From: Paraburkholderia fungorum
Lineage (GTDB): Bacteria > Pseudomonadota > Gammaproteobacteria > Burkholderiales > Burkholderiaceae
Direction: 5' to 3'
DNA: 64,000 bases
Assembly: GCF_902833645.1 (NCBI RefSeq)
Contig: NZ_CADFGE010000001.1
Coordinates: forward strand, 1,240,001 to 1,304,000
Part shown: piece after piece, positions 27,918 through 36,770 of the stretch
How positions within the stretch are numbered: the first letter of the stretch is position 1
How the letters are laid out: the number at the start of each line of letters is the position of its first letter
Position numbers and translations under genes: made by a program
Notes under the pieces: model-generated
Database searches by the model: none
What the model was told of the DNA's origin: nothing
The model's input: only the letters and a program-made list of their open reading frames with translations

Positions 27918-27942
27918 GGCAGCGGGTTGAGCTGCTGCAGAA

Positions 27943-29445
27943 TCAGATATCGATCGGCGCCGAGTGCGCCGATTTTTTTACCGGACGCCGCGCCTCGATA
28001 TCCACGTCGTGGTGAACGCTGATCGGAATCAGCGGAATGCGCACGATGAAGCGCGCCCCGCCTTCCGGCGCATCTTCGTAATGCACGCTGCCGTGATGCA
28101 GCACCATGATGTCATGAACGATTGCGAGACCGAGGCCGGCGCCGCTATCCACACCGGCTTCGCTCTGACCGTCGCCGCGGAAGAATCGTTTGAACAGATC
28201 GGCTTGCTGTGTGTACGGTACGCCGGGCCCATTGTCCTCGACGATGATCTCCGCCATACGCAGTTCGTCGATCACGGTTTGCGACACCGTTACGGTAATC
28301 CGGCCGCCATCGAAGCGTGAAGGCGGCACGTACTTGAGCGCGTTATCCAGCAGATTGGCGATCACTTCGTGCAGCAGCACCGGATTGCCGCGCACCATCA
28401 GCGGATGATCGTTGGCCGGATCGTCGAGCCGCTGGAAGCCGAGGTCGACATGGAACGTCAGCGCGCGCGGCACCCATTCCGCACCCGTATCGAATGCGAG
28501 CGCGGCCATATCCACGTTCACGAAGCGTGCGGCTTGTTCGCCCGGTTCGGCGCGCGCCAGCGAAAGCAACTGATTCGACAGCCGTACGGCACGGTCGGCG
28601 GCTGCGCGCAGCTCACGGACCGCCGCAAGCGTCTGCTGCGGGTCGCGCGCGACCGCGGCTTGCTCCGCATGCAGCTTGACGGCGGTGAGCGGCGTGCGCA
28701 ACTGATGCGCGGCGTCGGCGATAAATTTGCGTTGGCCGTCGAGGGCGGTTTTCAGGCGATCGAGCAGCGCGTTAAGCGCGCCGGTAAGGGGCCGGATTTC
28801 GACTGGTACATAGGTTTCGTCCACCGGCTCGAGCGACGTGTGGGTCTGCCGGTTCAGCGAGTCGGCGAGATCGGTGAGCGGATTGAGCTGTTGATTGACC
28901 ACTCGCCACACGATCGCCCACCCGGCCAGCAGCAGCAACAGCAGCGGCATCATGATCGCGACCAGAAACTCGGCGGCGATGCGAAAACGATGATGCACCG
29001 GCTGACCGACTTCGACGACGATCGGATTACCGCTGGGCTGATCGACGCGCACCTGCGCCACGCGCACCGTTACGCCCTGATGCTGCGTCTCGAAGACGTA
29101 CGCATAGTGCATGCGCCGCACGCTGGTGCCTTGCAGCGGCAGATTGTGGTCGCCGGCGATCTCGGTTTCGCCGGTGCTGATTCGATAGACGAGATGTTCG
29201 ACCGGATCGGAGAACATGGCCTGCGCGAGCGGCGGCACCGTTACCTTCGCGTTAGGGCCGGCAATCTGGATCTGTTTGGAGATCGCGGTAGCGAGATCGG
29301 CAAGCGACCTGTCCACCACATGCTGCGTGTACTGCCACGCCAGCCAGTAAGCGATCAGGCCGCTCATCAGGGCGAGCAGCGAAAGGGGAGCAGCGAGGCG
29401 CCGCAGCAGCGTGCGGCGCAGACTATTGGCGGCCGGCTGGGGCAT
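27943..29445 (-). CDS. Two-component sensor histidine kinase
   Basis: Membrane kinase of 500 residues from the ATG at 29445 (MPQPAANSLRR). There are two transmembrane helices, near residues 25-45 (LLALMSGLIAYWLAW) and about 165-190. A periplasmic domain of the TctE/QseC type lies between them, followed by a HAMP segment. The H box is FIADAAHQLRTPLTAVKLHA with the phosphorylated His, then the N box (VIANLLDNALKYV), G1 (VEDNGPGVP) and GAGLGLAIV. It lies 143 bp downstream of its response regulator. The signal is unknown. Confidence 0.93.
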   Translation of the reverse strand: MPQPAANSLRRTLLRRLAAPLSLLALMSGLIAYWLAWQYTQHVVDRSLADLATAISKQIQIAGPNAKVTVPPLAQAMFSDPVEHLVYRISTGETEIAGDHNLPLQGTSVRRMHYAYVFETQHQGVTVRVAQVRVDQPSGNPIVVEVGQPVHHRFRIAAEFLVAIMMPLLLLLLAGWAIVWRVVNQQLNPLTDLADSLNRQTHTSLEPVDETYVPVEIRPLTGALNALLDRLKTALDGQRKFIADAAHQLRTPLTAVKLHAEQAAVARDPQQTLAAVRELRAAADRAVRLSNQLLSLARAEPGEQAARFVNVDMAALAFDTGAEWVPRALTFHVDLGFQRLDDPANDHPLMVRGNPVLLHEVIANLLDNALKYVPPSRFDGGRITVTVSQTVIDELRMAEIIVEDNGPGVPYTQQADLFKRFFRGDGQSEAGVDSGAGLGLAIVHDIMVLHHGSVHYEDAPEGGARFIVRIPLIPISVHHDVDIEARRPVKKSAHSAPIDI

Positions 29446-29588
29446 GATCGAACGCGCAGGAAAGGGGCAACGGCGAAACACACCGCGGCGCCGTGAAAAC
29501 TTGCCGGTTGCCGGCGAACTGCGCACCGAGTGCGCGGCGCTGGCCCGGCGCCGTCAGGCCGCAACACAGCGTGCGGCCCTTGTGGCGA

Positions 29589-30275
29589 TTATGCGGCCTG
29601 GCGGATTTCCTGCAACAGGTAACCGAAGCCACGCACCGTGACGATTTCGACACGGCAGTTTTCGAGCTTTTTACGCACCCGGTGCACGTAGACTTCGATC
29701 GCGGTGTCGCCGAGATCGCCGCCGAAGTGCGTCAGATGGTCTTGCAACTGAGCCTTGCTGACCACGCGGCCATGGCGCAGCAGCAGCATTTCGAGCACGG
29801 CGAATTCACGCGGCGACAGTTCGAGCGGCTTGTCATCGTTGAAAATGCGGCGATCGACGCCCGACAGACGCACACCGCCCAGCGACACTTCCGGACGCGG
29901 CATGTCGCCGTGCGGACCGCTGCGGCGCATCACCGCGCGAATGCGTGCTTCGAGTTCGGTGGGTTCGAACGGCTTCAGCATGTAGTCGTCCGCGCCCGAA
30001 TTCAGGCCTTGTACGCGGTCGTTCAGCTCGTCGCGCGCGGTCAGGATGATCACCGGCGTGTGGCGATTGCTCTGACGGAAGCGCGCGAGCAGCGTCATGC
30101 CGTCGATCCCGGGCAGGCCCAGATCGAGGATCACCAGCTCGTGGCGATTTTGGGTGAGGGCCTGTTCGGCGAAAATGCCGTCATGGACCATGTCGACGGT
30201 GAAGCCGGCTTGTTCGAGACTGCTTTGGATGCCGCGTGCGATGGGGCGGTCATCTTCGATCAGAAGGAGTCGCAT
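29589..30275 (-). CDS. Two-component response regulator, OmpR/PhoB family
   Basis: A 228-residue regulator. The receiver domain has the acidic pair in LLIEDD, phospho-acceptor Asp in LVILDLGLPG (residue 51) and Lys in MLKPF. The winged-helix output domain (about 128-220) has LSPREFAVLEMLLLRHGRVV and the DNA-binding helix EVYVHRVRKKLE. Among OmpR regulators it resembles the QseB/TctD/PmrA branch. It is the first gene of the two-gene unit with the kinase and probably controls its own operon. Confidence 0.95.
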   Translation of the reverse strand: MRLLLIEDDRPIARGIQSSLEQAGFTVDMVHDGIFAEQALTQNRHELVILDLGLPGIDGMTLLARFRQSNRHTPVIILTARDELNDRVQGLNSGADDYMLKPFEPTELEARIRAVMRRSGPHGDMPRPEVSLGGVRLSGVDRRIFNDDKPLELSPREFAVLEMLLLRHGRVVSKAQLQDHLTHFGGDLGDTAIEVYVHRVRKKLENCRVEIVTVRGFGYLLQEIRQAA

Positions 30276-30456
30276 GGATTTCGCTCAAGTACAATGGTTT
30301 TAGGCGTCTGGGCAAGCGGTTCGCCGGAGCGCCTGCTGCACAGGCAGCATGCTGCGTGGCCGTGCCGGTATGGCACAAGGTGGTCACGAAACAGCTATCG
30401 AGCAGCCTGAAGTTGCACTGGCAGCCAAACAGCAGCCACCGGGCGAGCACGACGTC

Positions 30457-30681
30457 ATGTCCGAGATAAGCATTCACGAACTGGAAGCCGCAATCAACTT
30501 CTGGCGCGCCCGCTCACCTTCGAGCGGCGACGAACTCGTTCTGTGCAAGGAGGCAAGCGCGCTCTCCAAGCCGTATGCGCTGATGATTGTACAGCGTCAG
30601 CAGACGCTATCGCCGGATCGTTTGGACGGGATTGCCAGGCAAGCGTGGGATTCTTACGTCCGCCTTAATAATAGCCTGTAG
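30457..30681 (+). CDS. DUF3717 domain-containing protein
   Basis: A 74-residue soluble protein starting at 30457 (MSEISIHELEAAINFWR). The segments EAAINFWRARSPS, CKEASALSKPYALMIV and GIARQAWDSYV match the short DUF3717 family of Burkholderia and Ralstonia as I remember it. No function is known for the family. An upstream in-frame ATG at 30349 would add 36 residues of poor composition. It is divergent from the response regulator. Confidence 0.75.
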   Translation: MSEISIHELEAAINFWRARSPSSGDELVLCKEASALSKPYALMIVQRQQTLSPDRLDGIARQAWDSYVRLNNSL

Positions 30682-30775
30682 AACTGAAGGTTTGGGCGCC
30701 GGCTTGCCTGCAATGCCCTTTCATTACCGTCAAATCGCTCGATGCAGGGCGCATCGAGGTACCTAAGCGCTTGTA

Positions 30776-31066
30776 TTAAGCTGTAATACTGTCGATAAAT
30801 TGTGCCAATTTGATGTCCCGCTGGGTCAAGCCATTGGCTTCGTGCGTCGACAGTGTGATCTCCACCTTGTTGTACACGTTGAACCATTCGGGATGGTGAT
30901 CCATCTCCTGCGCCTTGATTGCCACGCGTGTCATAAAACCGAATGCTTCGTTGAAGTCGGCGAACTTGAACTGGCGCTGGATCGCGTCGCGGCCCGCTAC
31001 GGCTTGCCAGCCGTGCAGTTCCGTCATTAGCGTGGCGCGTTCTTCGGAAGTGAGTTTATTAATCAT
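30776..31066 (-). CDS. phhB: Pterin-4a-carbinolamine dehydratase
   Basis: Recycles the pterin cofactor after phenylalanine hydroxylation by dehydrating 4a-hydroxytetrahydrobiopterin. It has 96 residues starting [13 protein letters not shown]. The signature [20 protein letters not shown], holding the catalytic His pair, and the [15 protein letters not shown] segment are complete. It lies 103 bp downstream of phhA on the same strand, so the two probably form an operon. Longer in-frame starts extend into the phhA-phhB gap and look spurious. Confidence 0.95.
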   Translation of the reverse strand: MINKLTSEERATLMTELHGWQAVAGRDAIQRQFKFADFNEAFGFMTRVAIKAQEMDHHPEWFNVYNKVEITLSTHEANGLTQRDIKLAQFIDSITA

Positions 31067-31169
31067 GATGCGACCTCGTTGATCTGAACCGGCACGCCAG
31101 TGGGCATGCGCATCCGCTATTTTTTCACGGATGCCGTCAGCCTGCTGTCGGATTGCTCCGATTGTGTTT

Positions 31170-32060
31170 TCAGATATCGCCGTCGGCTTGCCAGCCTTCC
31201 TGCGAGCCCCGCGTGAGGACGTCATCACACGTGAGCACGTCGCCTGCGGCGAAGGCCGGCTGCGCAGCGAGCCTCGCCAGCAGCGGCGCGAAATCGGTTT
31301 GCGCCACGCTGAACAATTGCGCGAAGTCGTCGATGACAAAGTAGCTTTTCTGGAACGTGTCGATGCGGTAGCGCGTACGCATCACGCGCTCTAGATTGAA
31401 GCCAAGCCGGTTCGGCGCCGCGCTTTGCTGGCTGTAGAGCGTCTCGCCTTTGCTCGATACGATGCCCGCGCCGTAGATCTTCACGCCGTTGGGACTTGCC
31501 GCGTCGCGGATCAGGCCAAACTCGACTGTGTACCAATAAAGCCGCGCGAGCAGCGGCAGCGCGCCGGCGTCGTTAGCGGCAAGCGCGGCGCGGCCGTATG
31601 CATGCATGTAGTCCGCGAACACTGGATTGATCAGCAGCGGCACGTGGCCGAACAGATCGTGAAAACAGTCCGGCTCCTGCAGATAATCGAGTTGGTCGGG
31701 ACGGCGCATCCACCACGTCACCGGGAAGCGGCGGTTTGCCAGATGCTCGAAGAACACCTGGTCGGGCACAAGTCCCGGTACGGCGACGATTTGCCAGCCG
31801 GTCGCGGGCGTCAGCCTGGCGTTGATTTCGTCGAACGAGGGCACGCGATCGGACGGCATGCCGATACGGTCGACGCCCGCCAGAAATTCATCGCACACGC
31901 GACCCTTGAGCAACGCCGTTTGACGCGCATAAAGCTGCTGCCATACCGCGTGGTCGACGGCGCCGTACCGGTCGGTCGGCTGATCGATGGTGAAGTCGGC
32001 GCGAGTTTCGAGGCCGGCGTCGAATTGCTCTTTGAGTTTGGCGGTGTTGGCTGTGGACAT
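31170..32060 (-). CDS. phhA: Phenylalanine-4-hydroxylase
   Basis: Non-haem iron, tetrahydropterin-dependent monooxygenase that turns phenylalanine into tyrosine. It has 296 residues, the usual bacterial single-domain length, without the regulatory ACT domain of animals. The iron ligands are His134 and His139 in [12 protein letters not shown] and Glu180 in YWYTVEFGL. The substrate-pocket motif [19 protein letters not shown] is intact. It is the first gene of phhA-phhB and divergent from an Lrp-type regulator. Confidence 0.96.
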   Translation of the reverse strand: MSTANTAKLKEQFDAGLETRADFTIDQPTDRYGAVDHAVWQQLYARQTALLKGRVCDEFLAGVDRIGMPSDRVPSFDEINARLTPATGWQIVAVPGLVPDQVFFEHLANRRFPVTWWMRRPDQLDYLQEPDCFHDLFGHVPLLINPVFADYMHAYGRAALAANDAGALPLLARLYWYTVEFGLIRDAASPNGVKIYGAGIVSSKGETLYSQQSAAPNRLGFNLERVMRTRYRIDTFQKSYFVIDDFAQLFSVAQTDFAPLLARLAAQPAFAAGDVLTCDDVLTRGSQEGWQADGDI

Positions 32061-32135
32061 GATGCTGCACGCTCTGCGGTGACTGCGGGTTGAAACGGTG
32101 ATGCAAGTGTAGAGCGGCGAGCGTGCGGAAAGGGC

Positions 32136-32184
32136 GCAATGATGGCGTTATGGCATTGCGATATGCAATAATTGTGCAATAAAT
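32136..32184. promoter_or_regulatory. Putative Lrp-type operator between phhA and the regulator gene
   Basis: ATTGC at 32155 and GCAAT at 32165 form an inverted repeat with a five-base spacer, with additional GCAAT at 32136 and 32176. Spacing of about 10-11 bp between the last two places them on one helix face, as expected for an Lrp/AsnC oligomer. It lies in the 148-bp divergent region. Confidence 0.5.
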
Positions 32185-32208
32185 ACGGATTCAATGCGGA
32201 TATAAATC

Positions 32209-32700
32209 ATGCTGGAACTCGATCACTTCGATCTCGCGCTGCTGGACGTGTTGCAGCGCTTCGGCCGGGCTACGCATCAGCAACTGGCTGAGCAGGTGCC
32301 GCTGTCGCCGTCGCAGATCGGACGGCGCTTGCAGCGCCTGGAGCAGGTGGGGGTGGTGGACGGCTATCGTGTCGTGTTGCGCCCAGAAAAATTGGGGCTT
32401 GGCGTGACTGCTTTTACGAGTCTGAAGCTGAAGCATCACGGCGACTCGATCATCGAGCAATTCCAGCAGCAGATCGACGTGCTGCCGGAAGTACTGGAAT
32501 GTCACGCGGTGGTCGGCGACGCCGACTATCTGTTGCGCATTGTGGCACCCGACCTCAATTATCTGTCGACCTTCGTGATGAAGAAGCTGATGCGTGTGCC
32601 GGGCGTGGACAGCGTGCGCTCCAATATCGTGTTGACCACGTTCAAGCGCAATGGGCCTTTGCCGCTGGGTCATCTGTCGCCGGGGGCGGCCGCTGTTTGA
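32209..32700 (+). CDS. Lrp/AsnC family transcriptional regulator
   Basis: A 163-residue regulator with an N-terminal helix-turn-helix (QQLAEQVPLSPSQIGRRLQRLEQVGVV, residues about 24-52) and a C-terminal RAM/ACT domain (VLECHAVVGDADYLLRIVAPDL). It is divergent from phhA-phhB, which makes it the likely activator or repressor of phenylalanine hydroxylation. This is inferred from position; other systems use the unrelated PhhR. Confidence 0.93.
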   Translation: MLELDHFDLALLDVLQRFGRATHQQLAEQVPLSPSQIGRRLQRLEQVGVVDGYRVVLRPEKLGLGVTAFTSLKLKHHGDSIIEQFQQQIDVLPEVLECHAVVGDADYLLRIVAPDLNYLSTFVMKKLMRVPGVDSVRSNIVLTTFKRNGPLPLGHLSPGAAAV

Positions 32701-32736
32701 GGCAGCGGCTTACAGTGTTTCGGTGCTGAGAGGCTT

Positions 32737-32775
32737 AAGGGCCGCGGTTTCAGGAGGCGGGTCTTCGCGGCCCTT
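32737..32775. terminator. Hairpin between convergent regulator and cyclase genes
   Basis: AAGGGCCGCG at 32737-32746 pairs perfectly with 32766-32775 across a 19-base loop. No T run follows on either strand, so it is at most a weak bidirectional terminator. Confidence 0.4.
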
Positions 32776-32789
32776 GATTCGTCTTAGGT

Positions 32790-33326
32790 TTACGCGGCTT
32801 GCTTCGGTTCACTGTCCGGACTGAGCAAATCGACGTAGGCCACCGCCACCAGGTCCGATTCCGGCACGCCAAGAGTCTGGAACATTGCGTGCGCTTCGGC
32901 ATGGCCGCTTTCTTCGTCGTCGTCCTGCGCCAGCACGACTTCGAGTTCGACGAAGTCGCCCAGACCGTCGACCCGGTCCAGATGGATCCGCGTACGGCCC
33001 GTCAGATACACATGGCGCTCCTTCGTGACGATGCCGCGCGTGGTCAGCGCCGTCGCCAGCAACGCGTGCATGGCTTCAGGGTTGGTCACCGGGCTGCGCG
33101 TGTAGTACGACGCCTTTGGGCCGTCGCGGTCGTCGCGCTGATAGAAGATCAGTTCGGCCGGCGTGCCGTCGTCGAATTGGCGCAGCTTCAGGCGGCCGCG
33201 CGGCACGTCGTAGAAAAAGTCCTGTTGGCGGAAGATCAGCGGGGCGTCCGGTGCAAGCTTTGCGGCTCGCTCGCGCAGTTGCTCGAAGTGCTGGGCGCGG
33301 GCTTTGATTTCAATGTTGCGTGCCAT
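32790..33326 (-). CDS. Class IV adenylate cyclase / CYTH domain protein
   Basis: A 178-residue triphosphate tunnel enzyme. The start at 33326 (MARNIEIKARAQHF) has AGGAG seven bases ahead and places the N-terminal EIKAR metal/triphosphate motif at once, as in all CYTH proteins. Alternating charged strands follow (GRLKLRQFDDGTPAELIFYQR, RTRIHLDRVDGLGDFVELEVVL). The last holds the characteristic Glu pair. It may make cAMP (CyaB type) or hydrolyse an inorganic or organic triphosphate; sequence alone does not decide. Confidence 0.88.
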   Translation of the reverse strand: MARNIEIKARAQHFEQLRERAAKLAPDAPLIFRQQDFFYDVPRGRLKLRQFDDGTPAELIFYQRDDRDGPKASYYTRSPVTNPEAMHALLATALTTRGIVTKERHVYLTGRTRIHLDRVDGLGDFVELEVVLAQDDDEESGHAEAHAMFQTLGVPESDLVAVAYVDLLSPDSEPKQAA

Positions 33327-33563
33327 GTCAGGCTCCTGTCGAAGGATGGCGTGGTCGGCAGCTTCCGGTGTTGCCGGGGCGAAGCTGCCGGGAAGGGCAA
33401 GGTCAGACGGAACGGAAACGAAGCGGGCCGGCGCGTGAGCGCGAACCCTCAATCTAACAAAAAAGCGCGTGACGACGTTGTTTCAGCCGAACGCGATGCG
33501 GCTGTCATGAGCGCCGCTCATATCCGCGGCATATTCGGCCTGTTGTGCGGCACTTATATGACC

Positions 33564-34463
33564 CTATGTCGCCCATTGCTGCTCGATCAGCTTCAACGCG
33601 GCGGCAATTGCCGGTTCGTCCCGGCGCTCGGCCAGCGTGATGAAGCTTAGCTGGGTCGGTACGGTGATGCCTTCGACGATGGTCAACGCGTGTGCATGCG
33701 CTTCGGCGATCGCCGTGGCATCGCGCGCGAGCGTCAGACCGACGCCCGACTTGACCAGATCGAGCATCGACGGCTCCTGATCCACTTCCGCCACCTTAAC
33801 CGGTTTTACGCCGGCTTCGTCGAAGCAGCGCGACAACAATCGATTGTGCGCGGAGGCGGGCGGCGTCCAGATCCACGGCAACGCGGCAAGCGAGCGCCAG
33901 TCGCGTGCGCCTTTCACGCGATCTTTCCAGCCTGCCGGCGCGAGCACGCGGTATTGGAAGTGCGTGAGCGTGACGGCGTGAAAGGCGGCGCTGTCGCGGC
34001 CAGCGTCGTCGGAGGGCAGGCCGATGTAGTAACCGACGTCCAGTTCTCCCGCCCGAACCTGCTCCAGCACCCAGCCCGACATGCCGTGGCGCAAGGCCGT
34101 TTCAATGTGCGGCCAGGTTTCCACCAGTTGCTTGAGAAAGCCGCCGAGACGCAGAAAAGCCGGATCGAGAATCGTGCCGATCCGCAGTCGGCCGCGCACT
34201 TCATGACGCAGCGATGCCGCCGCGCGCTGCACGTCGCTCGCCGCGCCCAGCGCGCGTTCCGCGTGGGGCAGCAGGGCCTGACCGTCGCGGGTCAACGAAA
34301 GCCCGTGCGAGGTCCGCGTGAACAGCGTCACGCCGAGCGTCTCCTGCAAATGCTTGATTTGCAGGCTGACGGCAGGCTGGGTCAGGTGAAGTTGCACCGC
34401 CGCGCGCGTGAGGTTGCCCTCGCGCGCGACGGTGACGAACGCCCGTAGCAGAGTCAGATCCAT
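33564..34463 (-). CDS. LysR family transcriptional regulator
   Basis: A 299-residue regulator. The N-terminal winged helix is typical (LLRAFVTVAREGNLTRAAVQ, then LTQPAVSLQIKHLQETLGV). The C-terminal co-inducer domain begins near residue 90 (GRLRIGTI). It is divergent from mmsA with 133 bp between them, the classic arrangement for a LysR regulator and its target, so control of mmsA is the leading inference. The inducer is unknown. Confidence 0.93.
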   Translation of the reverse strand: MDLTLLRAFVTVAREGNLTRAAVQLHLTQPAVSLQIKHLQETLGVTLFTRTSHGLSLTRDGQALLPHAERALGAASDVQRAAASLRHEVRGRLRIGTILDPAFLRLGGFLKQLVETWPHIETALRHGMSGWVLEQVRAGELDVGYYIGLPSDDAGRDSAAFHAVTLTHFQYRVLAPAGWKDRVKGARDWRSLAALPWIWTPPASAHNRLLSRCFDEAGVKPVKVAEVDQEPSMLDLVKSGVGLTLARDATAIAEAHAHALTIVEGITVPTQLSFITLAERRDEPAIAAALKLIEQQWAT

Positions 34464-34596
34464 ATCCTGATATTAGCGCGGCTTATAGCGCAGTTGAGCA
34501 TTACTCATTGGATTTGTCGCCTCGAAGCGCCGTACGCTTGCGTTGATCACGCTGCTGGCAATGGGCGGAAGACCTTCACAGGAAGAGGACAGGACA

Positions 34597-36135
34597 ATGA
34601 GCGAGACATATCAGGACGAGGCCGTGCGCAGTGAGACAAGCGCACGCGCGCTGACCCATTTCATCAACGGCAAGACGGTTGAAGGCACGAGCGGCCGTTT
34701 CGGCGACGTCTTCAATCCTGCGCTTGGCAGCGTGAGCGCGCGCGTGCCGCTGGCGAGCGTCGCCGAGGTGGATGCGGCGGTCGCGGCCGCCAGTGCCGCG
34801 TTTCCTGCATGGAGCGAAACCGCGCCGATCAAGCGGGCCCGCGTGCTGTTCAAGTTCAAGGAATTGCTCGACCGCCACCATGACGAACTGGCGGAGCTGA
34901 TCACGCGTGAGCACGGCAAGGTGTTTTCCGATGCGAAGGGCGAGGTGATGCGCGGCATCGAGATCGTCGAATTTGCGTGCGGCATTCCGAATCTGTTGAA
35001 GACCGATTTCACCGACCAGATTGGCGGCGGCATCGACAACTGGAATCTGCGTCAACCGTTGGGCGTGGTCGCCGGCATTACGCCGTTCAATTTCCCGATG
35101 ATGGTGCCGTGCTGGATGTTTCCGGTGGCGATTGCATGTGGCAATACGTTTGTGCTGAAGCCGTCGGAGCGTGATCCTTCCGCTTCGAACCGACTGGCTG
35201 AATTGCTGAAAGAGGCAGGATTGCCGGATGGCGTGTTCAACGTCGTGCATGGCGACAAGGTCGCGGTGGATGCGTTGCTCGTGCATCCCGAGGTGAGTGC
35301 GTTGTCGTTTGTCGGTTCGACGCCGATTGCGGAATATATCTACACGGAAGGCACGAAGCACGGCAAGCGTGTGCAGGCTCTGGGGGGAGCGAAGAATCAT
35401 CTGGTGGTGATGCCGGACGCGGATCTCGATCAGGCGGTGGATGCGTTGATCGGCGCCGCGTATGGGTCGGCGGGCGAGCGTTGCATGGCGATTTCGGTGG
35501 CCGTTGCGGTGGGGCATATTGCCGATGAGTTGATCGAGCGACTGACACCGCGAGTGAAGAGCCTGAAGATTTTGAACGGGATGGAAAAGGAAGCCGAGAT
35601 GGGGCCGTTGGTGACGGCGGCGCATCGCGAGAAAGTAGTGGGTTATATCGATGCCGGCGTGGCGGCGGGTGCGAAGCTGGTTGTCGATGGGCGGAGTCAT
35701 CAGGTGGCCGGGCATGAGAAGGGGTTCTTTCTCGGCGGCACGTTGTTCGACGATGTCTCGACCGACATGAAGATTTATCGCGAAGAGATTTTCGGTCCTG
35801 TACTGTGTGTTGTGCGGGTGCCGGATTTCGCTTCAGCTGTGGAGCTTATCAACGCTAACGAGTTTGCTAATGGGGTGGCGTTGTTCACCTCCGATGGTGG
35901 CGTGGCGCGGGCTTTTTCGCGGCAGATTCAGATCGGCATGGTGGGCATTAATGTGCCGATTCCTGTGCCGATGGCGTGGCATTCTTTTGGTGGGTGGAAG
36001 CGGTCTCTGTTTGGGGATCATCATGCCTACGGGGAGGAGGGGGTGCGGTTTTATACGCGCTACAAGAGCATTATGCAGAGGTGGCCGGATAGTATTGGGA
36101 AGGGGGCTGAGTTCACTATGCCGGTGGCTAAGTAA
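34597..36135 (+). CDS. mmsA: CoA-acylating methylmalonate-semialdehyde dehydrogenase
   Basis: Aldehyde dehydrogenase of 512 residues that oxidises methylmalonate or malonate semialdehyde to propionyl- or acetyl-CoA in valine, inositol and beta-alanine breakdown. The start at 34597 ([10 protein letters not shown]) follows GGAAGAGGACAGG. The MmsA signature [20 protein letters not shown], the nucleotide-binding [14 protein letters not shown] and the catalytic Cys in [15 protein letters not shown] are present. The C-terminal [16 protein letters not shown] is typical. The repeat element begins 5 bp after its stop. Enzymes of this group vary in substrate, so the semialdehyde specificity is tentative. 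Confidence 0.92.
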   Translation: MSETYQDEAVRSETSARALTHFINGKTVEGTSGRFGDVFNPALGSVSARVPLASVAEVDAAVAAASAAFPAWSETAPIKRARVLFKFKELLDRHHDELAELITREHGKVFSDAKGEVMRGIEIVEFACGIPNLLKTDFTDQIGGGIDNWNLRQPLGVVAGITPFNFPMMVPCWMFPVAIACGNTFVLKPSERDPSASNRLAELLKEAGLPDGVFNVVHGDKVAVDALLVHPEVSALSFVGSTPIAEYIYTEGTKHGKRVQALGGAKNHLVVMPDADLDQAVDALIGAAYGSAGERCMAISVAVAVGHIADELIERLTPRVKSLKILNGMEKEAEMGPLVTAAHREKVVGYIDAGVAAGAKLVVDGRSHQVAGHEKGFFLGGTLFDDVSTDMKIYREEIFGPVLCVVRVPDFASAVELINANEFANGVALFTSDGGVARAFSRQIQIGMVGINVPIPVPMAWHSFGGWKRSLFGDHHAYGEEGVRFYTRYKSIMQRWPDSIGKGAEFTMPVAK

Positions 36136-36139
36136 CTGG

Positions 36140-36751
36140 TTTTTGCCGGGTTGGCGGGGTTGTTGTTGATCTGGGTCTTTGGCCTTTCCTTGTTTTGTTA
36201 TCGGTCTATTAGCGTTCCCCCTGTGCGGGGGGGCACCTACTTTTCTTTGCCTGCCGCAAAGAAAAGTAGGCAAAAGAAAGCGGCTCACCCCGCCAGCTCA
36301 TAAGTGGGTTCCCCGCGCAGTAGCGGTAGTGGTGCATCTGGAATCCGTCGCCTCGCGCACTCCGCGTTAGTGACAAGGCGTTCATCAGCTCCCACTCCGC
36401 ACTGCGTGCGTCGCGGACGGGTCTGCCGGGGAAACCGGAGGTGCTTTGCATAACTGATGGTGTAATGAACTGGGCGTCGGCGCGCGCAGCGTCGCCGGAG
36501 GTATGACTGCCTTGTCACTGAGGCGGAGTGTGCGAGGGCACAGATTCCAGATGCACCACTACCGTGGCTGCGCGGGGGACCCGCTTAAGAATTAGCGGTT
36601 TGAGCCGCTTTCTTTTGCCTACTTTTCTTTGCGGCAGGCAAAGAAAAGTAGGTGCCCCCCCCCGCACAGGGGGAACGCTAATAGACCGATAACAAAACAA
36701 GGAAAGGCCAAAGACCCAGATCAACAACAAAATCCGCCAACCCGGCAAAAA
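36140..36751. repeat. Inverted-repeat element, copy 2 (between mmsA and the GMC oxidoreductase)
   Basis: A 612-bp element with near-perfect inverted arms (about 36140-36390 and 36515-36751). The shared core is the same as in copy 1: GGCCTTTCCTTGTTTTG, TCGGTCTATTAGC, CCTGTGCGGGG and the 15-bp hairpin CCTACTTTTCTTTGC. The outermost 35 bp of each arm (TTTTTGCCGGGTTGGCGG onward) match each other but not copy 1. It starts 5 bp after the mmsA stop and ends 19 bp before the GMC start, so it exactly fills the gap. The internal hairpins should block transcription from mmsA. Confidence 0.85.
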
Positions 36752-36770
36752 AAGCTTAGGAGACAAAACC

